Source of the DNA: Actinotalea fermentans ATCC 43279 = JCM 9966 = DSM 3133
GTDB lineage: Bacteria; Actinomycetota; Actinomycetes; Actinomycetales; Cellulomonadaceae
Direction of reading: 5' to 3'
Length of the DNA: 46,568 bases
NCBI GenBank assembly: GCA_000767215.1
Contig: AXCX01000007.1
Coordinates: 1-46,568, forward strand
Both the position numbers and the translations under genes were made by a program. Below, one piece after another: positions 41,389 to 46,568 of this stretch (positions are counted from its first letter, which is position 1; every line of letters begins with the position of its first letter). The notes beneath the pieces were generated by a model. That model saw only the letters and a list, made by a program, of their open reading frames with translations, did no database searches and was not told the origin of the DNA.

Positions 41389-42747
41389 TCACGAACTGCT
41401 GGCGGGAATCACCAACTGCAGCAGCCGTTCGCGGATATCATCGGGGGCGGAGAGGTATCCCCAGTTGATTACAACGCTGGCGACCGCATCCGCAACAGCG
41501 AAGGAAGGCGCGCCGTCGTTTAGCGCATCGACCTCTCCGGCCCACATCAGCGAGGCTTGCGACGCCCGGGAACGAATACCCAGCACTTCGAGATCGACGT
41601 AGCTCTCGAGGCTATCCCGGATCGCGTCGCGACGCAGGGCGCCTCTACCCTGGGCGTGGAGCTCAAGGATCCCGGACGTGGGCACGGCCTCGCCGTACTC
41701 GTCAGCCAACCATGCAGGCATCGCCCTCATCGCGTGCCGCGCGAGGTCAGCGAGGCTCCCAAGCACCCCGGAGGCGGGCAATGGGCCGACCGGGACCGAA
41801 AGGCTGACGTCTGCGATGAATCGCAGACACGGGCCACCGTCAAACAGAGCTAGAGCCGAGCGCACCGAAGCCTCCGGCTCACCTCCGGCGGACCGTGCGC
41901 AGTCCTGCTCTGCGACGAAAAAACTGTCAAAGGTGTGCGTCGCGTCCAAAGCGGCTTGCTGAGGACCACCGACGCCACCGTTGCGGGCGTAGTAGCTGTG
42001 CCATCGATCCAAGACCGCAGTGGGGACCGTGGAGAGGAACGCGGCCGGATTCGTCAAACGGGCAAGACCCTGTTCCCAACTACTGGGCCGCCATACTGCC
42101 CGGAGATGGACGCAGGGTCTGTTCTGGTTCAACTCGGCGAATCGAGCCGGGTGACTATTCGCCAGTAGCGAGTCGAGACCATAGCGGGCGAGTGTTGTTG
42201 TGACAACCGCGGGGGAAGTGTGGCGGGTGCTCGGCGCCGCATGCACAGAAGAAGTAGCCGCAGGTCTCTCCCGCGTTGACCGTGACCCTTGCTCCTCGAT
42301 GACCTTCTTCGCGGCGAGCACGGATCCGTTTAGAGCAGCGAGCAAGTTACCGTCGCGCCGGGCCCGATAGTCCGGAAGTCTCGTCAGCCCAAACAGGTCA
42401 CTCGGCAGCCTTACGCCCGATTCGACCTCAGGACACAGAATCAATACGCGGCGGACGCCCAGTATCCCAATGAAGAGTCCCAACTCGAGGATTACGTTGT
42501 CGCGAGGAGATGCACCGCGCTCTCCCCGACTCTCAGTGAGGTCGTCCGGTGCGGCTATCAAGATTGCGAAGTCCGCTTCGCGCGCGGCCTTGGTCAATGA
42601 CTCCAAAGCGTACTCGGACGGCGTGAAGACGTTCTGGTCCCAGACCGTTGCCTCGCACTTCACCGCCTGTTCCAGAGCGACGTGCAGGTTTCTTGCCACA
42701 TCCAAGCGCTCTGATGAGGATCCGATGAAGACCCTTGGTCGATCCAT
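41389..42747 (-). CDS. TIR-like nucleotide-binding protein with novel C-terminal domain
   Basis: The 452-residue protein has an N-terminal CAP12/PCTIR-type TIR domain (about residues 3-140): RVFIGSSSERLDVARNLHVA, FAILIAAPDD and the catalytic region SPRDNVILELGLFIG with Glu88. Such domains cleave NAD+ or bind cyclic nucleotides. The remaining 300 residues are a separate domain I do not recognise, perhaps the sensor, beginning near SPAVVTTTLARYGLDSLL. GGAGAAG lies before the ATG at 42747. It converges on the VUT gene with six bases between stops, so it is not in that operon, but it is the last gene before the attachment site and may be the killing partner. Confidence 0.83.
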   Translation of the reverse strand: MDRPRVFIGSSSERLDVARNLHVALEQAVKCEATVWDQNVFTPSEYALESLTKAAREADFAILIAAPDDLTESRGERGASPRDNVILELGLFIGILGVRRVLILCPEVESGVRLPSDLFGLTRLPDYRARRDGNLLAALNGSVLAAKKVIEEQGSRSTRERPAATSSVHAAPSTRHTSPAVVTTTLARYGLDSLLANSHPARFAELNQNRPCVHLRAVWRPSSWEQGLARLTNPAAFLSTVPTAVLDRWHSYYARNGGVGGPQQAALDATHTFDSFFVAEQDCARSAGGEPEASVRSALALFDGGPCLRFIADVSLSVPVGPLPASGVLGSLADLARHAMRAMPAWLADEYGEAVPTSGILELHAQGRGALRRDAIRDSLESYVDLEVLGIRSRASQASLMWAGEVDALNDGAPSFAVADAVASVVINWGYLSAPDDIRERLLQLVIPASSS

Positions 42748-43109
42748 ACTTCTCCACTCGCGAGGCGCCGACGTTTGGAGCCTACTAACGCCGGCGCCGC
42801 TCATGGGCCCGGCGCGACCAGTCCGCAGCAAGTCGCACGTGGAGCTGACCGAACCGTCAGCGTGACAGGCGGCGGTGCACGACCCCACCGCGCAGGCCGC
42901 CACGACTCAGCTCCACGCCCTTGGGAGGGCTCTGGCGGCCTTGCACGCTCCGCCGTCTAGCGTCCGTCGGCGTCCGTCCACGTTCTTGACAGGCTGTCCA
43001 CGTCCCGAGACAAGTCGCTGACCACACGCTGACCAATGCCCGGCAAATCGGACATTGCCCCACCGCCGCCGCGGCACCCACACCGACTCTGACCTGCAAA
43101 AACACTGTG
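42748..43109. other. Intergenic right end of the element
   Basis: No gene is seen in these 362 bases. They should contain the TIR gene promoter and the right arm of the element: a segment similar to 28051-28106 (42964-43012), the GCTGACCA pair (43017-43035) and CTCTGACCTGC (43087-43097). Confidence 0.65.
43017..43035. repeat. Paired GCTGACCA arm-type repeat, right end
   Basis: The same 19 bases as 28230-28248, GCTGACCACACGCTGACCA, in the same orientation, 97 bases inside the right core. This is the likely integrase arm site. Confidence 0.6.
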
Positions 43110-43182
43110 TGCGCCTGGGCAGATTCGAACTGCCGACACCCGCTTTAGGAGAGCGGTGCTCTATCCCCTGAGCTACAGGCGC
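43110..43182 (-). tRNA. tRNA-Arg (anticodon CCU)
   Basis: The minus strand gives a complete 73-base cloverleaf: acceptor GCGCCTG/CAGGCGC with discriminator A, D-arm GCTC/GAGC, anticodon arm CCGCT-CTCCTAA-AGCGG with CCT, variable GTGTC and T-arm GGCAG-TTCGAAT-CTGCC. CCA is not encoded. It reads AGG codons. The element's core repeat (43132-43151) lies within the anticodon-to-variable part, and the gene stays intact after integration. Confidence 0.95.
43132..43151 (-). repeat. attR: attR core inside tRNA-Arg
   Basis: GCCGACACCCGCTTTAGGAG is identical to 28127-28146. On the tRNA strand it covers the anticodon, the anticodon stem 3' side, the variable loop and the first T-stem bases. Confidence 0.82.
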
Positions 43183-43362
43183 GTGGACCCGCGAACCTCC
43201 GCGCGACCCCGCGAGCCCCGACCGCGCGTCGTACGCGGCGTAGGCCGCTACGAGAGTACCGGCACAGCCCGCCACCCCACCGCACCCACCGACCACTCCT
43301 AGCCGATCGGCTAGGACCTCCTACCCGCACCCCCGCCCACCCCCGCTCCTACCGTCGACCAC

Positions 43363-44352
43363 ATGACCGACACCCTCGTCCTCGGAGGCACCGGCCTCCT
43401 CGGCTTCCACACCACCCTCGAGCTGCTGGCCCGCGGCCACGGCGTCACCACGCTGTCCCTGCCGACGACCGAGACGGCCCACCTCCCGGCGCAGGCGGAC
43501 GCGCACTTCGGCGACCTCACGGCGATGTCCGACGACGAGCTCCGCGCCCTCCTCACCGGCAAGCACGCCGTGTTCTACGCCATCGGCGCCGACGAGCGGA
43601 CAGTCCCGCCGGCCCCCGCCGCCCACTTCTTCTACGAGGCGAACGTCCTGCCCACGCAGCGCATGGCGCGCCTGGCCCGCGAGTCGGGCGTGGCGAAGTT
43701 CGTGCTCTACGGCTCCTACACGGCCGAGTGGGCCGAGCAGTGGCCGGACCTCGGCTACCGCACCCGCAACGGGTACCCGCGCACGCGCCTCGCGCAGGAG
43801 GAGGTCGCGATCCTCGAGGGCCAGGGCGCGATGGACGTCATGGTGCTGCGTCTGCCGTACATCTTCGGCCGGGTCGAGGGGCAGCGACCCCTGTGGGAGA
43901 TGTTCTTCCCCATGGTCCAGACGGACGGGCCGGTGGCCTGCCTGCCGGGCTCGACGTCGTCGGTCACCGTGCGGCAGGTCGCCCAGGCCGCCGTCGGCGC
44001 GATGGAGCACGGCGAGCACGACGGCCGCTACCCCATCAACGCCTACGACCTCACCTACGCCGAGTTCTTCCGCATGTGCTGCGAGGCCCTCGGCCGCGAC
44101 CCGGGCGACGTCATGGTCCTCCCGCTCGAGGCGATGCTGCCCGGGTACGAGGCGGCGCAGGCACAGACCGAGGCGGCCGGCGTGGAGCACGGCATCCACC
44201 TGCCCGACTCCGCCCGCTTCCAGTCGCGCGACGCCGTCAGCGACCCGGCCGCGAGCGCCGTCCTGGGCATCGAGCCCGACGACGTCCCCGGCGCCATCCG
44301 CGAGACCCTCCGCTGGTGCGTCGAGCACCCGCGCGAGGCGACCGAGGGCTGA
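43363..44352 (+). CDS. NAD-dependent epimerase/dehydratase family protein
   Basis: The 329-residue extended SDR protein has the Rossmann motif GGTGLLG (residues 8-14) after TDTLVL. The acidic residue after strand 3 (HFGDLT) and the later QSRDAVSDPAASAVLGIEP segment are also typical. The catalytic Tyr-x3-Lys is not clear: YPRTR in RNGYPRTRLAQEE has Arg in place of Lys, so it may be an atypical reductase or a binding protein. It is followed six bases later by a TetR gene, probably in the same transcript. Confidence 0.85.
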   Translation: MTDTLVLGGTGLLGFHTTLELLARGHGVTTLSLPTTETAHLPAQADAHFGDLTAMSDDELRALLTGKHAVFYAIGADERTVPPAPAAHFFYEANVLPTQRMARLARESGVAKFVLYGSYTAEWAEQWPDLGYRTRNGYPRTRLAQEEVAILEGQGAMDVMVLRLPYIFGRVEGQRPLWEMFFPMVQTDGPVACLPGSTSSVTVRQVAQAAVGAMEHGEHDGRYPINAYDLTYAEFFRMCCEALGRDPGDVMVLPLEAMLPGYEAAQAQTEAAGVEHGIHLPDSARFQSRDAVSDPAASAVLGIEPDDVPGAIRETLRWCVEHPREATEG

Positions 44353-44358
44353 GCACCC

Positions 44359-44907
44359 ATGCCGCGGGGTGACGCGTCCGCCGAGCGGGTCTGCGCGTGC
44401 GCGCTCGACCTGTTCTCCCGGCACGGCGTCGCGGGCACCTCGCTGCAGATGATCGCCGACGCCCTCGGCGTCGCGAAGGCCGCCGTCTACTACCGGTACC
44501 GCACCAAGGACGACATCGTGCGGGCCGTGCTGGCGCCGGCCTTCGACGCCTTCACCACCCTGCTGGACGAGGTCGAGCTGCGGCCCGTCGACGAGCGCGC
44601 CGGTGCGCTCGTCGACGGGCTCGCCCGGCAGGCCGTCACGCACCGGCGGCTGTACGCCGTCGTGCTCGGCGACGTCAGCGCCGCCGACCTGGGGCGCCGC
44701 TCCCCCGACGACGCCGCCGTCTGGCTCCGCCTCCGCGAGACCCTCGCCGGCCCCGCGCCCGACGACGTCTCCCGCACCCGCGCGGCCATCTTCCTGTCCG
44801 GGCTCATGGGCCCCGCGGTCGACGCCGACGTCGCGCGCCTGGATGACGCGACCCTCGAGCGCGCGGTCGCGAGCGCCGGGCGGCGGATCCTCGGGCTCCC
44901 GGACTGA
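44359..44907 (+). CDS. TetR-family transcriptional regulator
   Basis: The 182-residue protein has an N-terminal TetR HTH (ACALDLFSRHGVAGTSLQMI, ADALGVAKAAVYYRYRTKDD) and a helical ligand-binding part. It most likely regulates the epimerase gene in front of it. No clear operator is seen; a strong nested dyad lies 55 bases downstream, ahead of the next gene. Confidence 0.9.
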   Translation: MPRGDASAERVCACALDLFSRHGVAGTSLQMIADALGVAKAAVYYRYRTKDDIVRAVLAPAFDAFTTLLDEVELRPVDERAGALVDGLARQAVTHRRLYAVVLGDVSAADLGRRSPDDAAVWLRLRETLAGPAPDDVSRTRAAIFLSGLMGPAVDADVARLDDATLERAVASAGRRILGLPD

Positions 44908-44961
44908 CGCCGCGCCACGGTCGGTCCCCACACGACGTCCGTCGAGGTCGAGCTCTGCGCT

Positions 44962-45010
44962 CGAGGTCGAGGGTCGCAACCTTCGACCTCGGTCGAAACC
45001 CTCGACCTCG
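44962..45010. promoter_or_regulatory. Nested inverted repeats before the secreted-protein gene
   Basis: CGAGGTCGAGGGT (44962-44974) pairs perfectly with ACCCTCGACCTCG (44998-45010). Within the loop, TTCGACC and GGTCGAA (44982-44997) form a second dyad. Another CGAGGTCGAG copy lies just upstream (about 44943). It is either the bidirectional terminator of the TetR gene or an operator array for the secreted-protein gene. Confidence 0.5.
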
Positions 45011-45058
45011 GCGCGGGCAGGGCGGAAGTCCGCCGGTGTCGGCGGGCTCGACCCGGCG

Positions 45059-45064
45059 TAGCGT
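45059..45064 (+). promoter_or_regulatory. Candidate -10 element of the secreted-protein gene
   Basis: TAGCGT lies 25 bases before the ATG at 45089, with AAAGGGG as ribosome site between them. No clear -35 is visible. Confidence 0.35.
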
Positions 45065-45088
45065 GACGATCATCGAAAGGGGTACGTC

Positions 45089-45949
45089 ATGAGACTCACT
45101 CATGCGCACAAGGCCCCGAGACCAGGGCAACGGGGCCCCGGGCGACGATCATCCTCAGCCACACCACTCCTGGCCGCCACCGCGCTCCTCGGCGGCCTGC
45201 TCGCCCTGCTGCTGGGCGCCGTCGGGCCGGCCGGCGCGGCACCGGCACCGGCACCCGCGCCCCCACCGCCGAGCTTCCCGGTGAGCACCGCCGAGTGCGC
45301 GCACGGCGGGTACGCCGACTTCCCGGAGCTCGACTTCCACAACCGGGGCCAGTGCACCCGGTGGGTGCAGCAGTACGTCGTGCGGCCGGCCTGCCACCCG
45401 GGCGCGCTCGCCGACTTCCAGGCGGACGGGCCCCGGTTCGCCCACCAGCTCGGCCTCCCGCTCGGGCGGTTCATCGCCACGGTCTGCCGCGGCCAGGACT
45501 TCCCGGTGAGCAACAACAGCTACGTCGTCGACGACCCCGCCGGCACGGACCTGCTCAGCCTCGCCTCGGGCAACACGGCGCCGTTCACGTCGAAGGTCGG
45601 GTACATCTACTGGATCGAGGTGCAGGGCACCTGGCAGAGCGGCCTGTTCGAGGTCGACGCGACCTACGTCTCCACCGATGGCTGGGCCACCTGGGCGGAC
45701 GGCCCGTACGGCATGCCGCGGCAGACGTCGACGCAGATCGAGAACCGGTTCGTCGACTGGGGCCCGTACGACGCCGGCCACCACTACGACTACTGGGTGC
45801 GCGGCAACGGGACGCCCGTCAACCTGCGCGTCTTCGAGGGCAACGCGTTCACGAACACCCCGAACCCGGCGGCCTACGCCGACAACTGGTTCCCGGGCAT
45901 CGGCGGCGGCATGCCGGCGCTGGTCTTCGAGTACCAGCTCTGGCGGTGA
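45089..45949 (+). CDS. Secreted protein of unknown function
   Basis: The 286-residue protein has a long basic N-terminus and a hydrophobic signal core (LLAATALLGGLLALLLGAVG) ending AGAAP, followed by a Pro/Ala linker. The mature domain is rich in Trp, Tyr and Gly, with four Cys (ECAHGG, GQCTRW, PACHPG, TVCRGQ) that could form two disulfides. A beta-rich C-terminus follows (GYIYWIEVQGTWQSGLFEVD, YDYWVRGNGTPVNLRVFEGN). No hydrolase motif is recognised. AAAGGGG precedes the ATG. Expression may be controlled by the dyads at 44962-45010. Confidence 0.8.
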   Translation: MRLTHAHKAPRPGQRGPGRRSSSATPLLAATALLGGLLALLLGAVGPAGAAPAPAPAPPPPSFPVSTAECAHGGYADFPELDFHNRGQCTRWVQQYVVRPACHPGALADFQADGPRFAHQLGLPLGRFIATVCRGQDFPVSNNSYVVDDPAGTDLLSLASGNTAPFTSKVGYIYWIEVQGTWQSGLFEVDATYVSTDGWATWADGPYGMPRQTSTQIENRFVDWGPYDAGHHYDYWVRGNGTPVNLRVFEGNAFTNTPNPAAYADNWFPGIGGGMPALVFEYQLWR

Positions 45950-45950
45950 C

Positions 45951-46460
45951 CTAGCCGGCGGACGCGACGGCGACCTGGCCGAGCGCCGCCTGGCGGCGCA
46001 CCATGCGGGTGCAGTCGCGGGCGGACAACCACCCGGCCAGGGCGCCGACCACCAGGCTGACCAGGGTGTAGGCGACGAGGTCCGGCACCCTCGGCTCGGA
46101 CGTCACCAGCACGAAGACGACGGACAGGGCCGTGGCGCTCACGCCGCCGGCCAGCGCACACGCGCGGCGTGAGCCGCCCGACCAGCGTGCCGCGGCCCAC
46201 ACGACCGTCCCCTGCACGGTCCCCCCGACGGCGAACACCGGGGTCAGCAGCGCCGTCCAGAACAGGTAGCTCGCGGCGACCATCCCGAGGCCGCCCACGG
46301 CGCCCCACAGGTCCGGCCCGCGCATCGCGCCGGTGGCCAGCCCGACCACCGTGGCGACGGCCGTCATCCCGACGATCACCACGAGGTACGCGACGAGGAT
46401 CCGCAGCGCCCAGATGCCCGCCAGCCGCAGGATCTGCCACGGCGGGATCGGTGGGGTCAC
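45951..46460 (-). CDS. Small polytopic membrane protein
   Basis: The 169-residue protein has about four membrane helices (ILVAYLVVIVGMTAVATVVG, GMVAASYLFWTALLTPVFAV, ALAGGVSATALSVVFVLVTS and LVAYTLVSLVVGALAGWL) and short polar ends. I do not recognise a family. It converges on the secreted-protein gene with one base between stops. Confidence 0.7.
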   Translation of the reverse strand: MTPPIPPWQILRLAGIWALRILVAYLVVIVGMTAVATVVGLATGAMRGPDLWGAVGGLGMVAASYLFWTALLTPVFAVGGTVQGTVVWAAARWSGGSRRACALAGGVSATALSVVFVLVTSEPRVPDLVAYTLVSLVVGALAGWLSARDCTRMVRRQAALGQVAVASAG

Positions 46461-46484
46461 CGTGCCAAAGTAGCCGCGGCGGCG

Positions 46485-46568
46485 CTACGCCGCGAGGCCG
46501 TGCCGCTCGCGGCCGCGGGCAACGACGGCGCCGTCGGGCACCACCGCGTCCTCCGGCACGACGGCGCC
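46485..46568 (-). CDS. C-terminal fragment of a gene running off the window
   Basis: The last 84 bases read in the minus strand as an open frame ending in TAG at 46487-46485. It encodes GAVVPEDAVVPDGAVVARGR and a short tail. The repeated VVP(D/E)xAVV pattern resembles a left-handed beta-helix (hexapeptide) end, but too little is present to name it. Confidence 0.4.
   Translation of the reverse strand, partial: GAVVPEDAVVPDGAVVARGRERHGLAA

Larger units (their letters stand above)
28127..43151. mobile_element. 15.0-kb integrative element inserted in tRNA-Arg(CCU)
   Basis: The element is bounded by the 20-bp direct repeat at 28127-28146 and 43132-43151. Inside are a MobF relaxase/helicase, excisionase and tyrosine integrase in one plus-strand unit (33139-37415). 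Cargo lies to the left (HEPN, DUF262, AlbA-RRM, WapI-like) and right (XRE to VUT operon, TIR). Inner ends carry the same GCTGACCA pair. No capsid, terminase or type IV secretion genes are present, so it is an integrative and mobilisable element or an actinomycete-style ICE lacking a visible TraB. The cargo is visibly more AT-rich than the chromosome. Confidence 0.8.

Noticed and set aside
28127-43151. Prophage
   Set aside because: There are no capsid, portal, terminase, tail or lysis genes; the relaxase indicates conjugative mobilisation.

Overview
The window is very GC-rich throughout, uses many GTG starts, has tightly overlapping operons, carries a gene for an F420-dependent glucose-6-phosphate dehydrogenase and shows leaderless promoters. 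Together these point to a high-GC actinobacterium, plausibly Micrococcales (Cellulomonas-like), although the species cannot be fixed from the sequence alone.

Positions 1-6228 hold ordinary chromosomal genes: a SigE-type sigma factor translationally coupled to a truncated downstream gene, a hypothetical protein behind a leaderless promoter and a perfect palindrome, an internally deleted MFS pseudogene, an SRPBCC protein, two VOC-fold proteins, a polytopic membrane protein and a membrane-anchored beta-propeller. A MocR-type regulator (6356-7777) then faces a long minus-strand cluster (18445 down to 7785). In transcription order the cluster encodes a fungal-type cytosine deaminase, an F420/FMN luciferase-like oxidoreductase, a two-permease ABC importer with an NMT1/THI5-like lipoprotein, a beta-ureidopropionase-type amidohydrolase, a class III aminotransferase, a carboxymuconolactone-decarboxylase-fold protein, dihydropyrimidinase and an F420-dependent glucose-6-phosphate dehydrogenase. 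Read together, this is a reductive pyrimidine degradation route in which the usual NAD(P)H-dependent dihydropyrimidine dehydrogenase is absent from the cluster. I infer that an F420H2-dependent enzyme may replace it, with F420H2 supplied by the dehydrogenase in the same cluster. A divergent MFS exporter and an EthD-like protein follow.

Positions 20328-43151 are dominated by two related mobile elements. The left one is a wreck: a relaxase N-terminus interrupted by a lipoprotein/C39-peptidase pair, then stubs of relaxase, excisionase and integrase. Between the two elements lie a fatty-acid desaturase, a LapA-like protein and a GAF-PP2C phosphatase. The right one is intact, about 15.0 kb, bounded by a 20-bp direct repeat (28127-28146 and 43132-43151) that is part of a tRNA-Arg(CCU) gene at its right edge. 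It carries MobF relaxase, excisionase and integrase genes plus cargo: a HEPN/DUF262 pair, a Schlafen-like AlbA protein fused to an RRM, a WapI-like protein, a TIR protein, and a tightly overlapping operon.

That operon (XRE regulator, OGG-like DNA glycosylase, a small Met-Gly-Gly protein, a PfkB kinase fused to a nucleoside deoxyribosyltransferase, a QueC-like enzyme and a VUT/YhhQ-type transporter) is the strongest candidate for an undescribed system. It looks like a 7-deazapurine-based conflict or modification module related in parts to type IV CBASS, but without a visible CD-NTase. After the tRNA the chromosome resumes with an NAD-dependent epimerase, a TetR regulator, a secreted protein and a small membrane protein.
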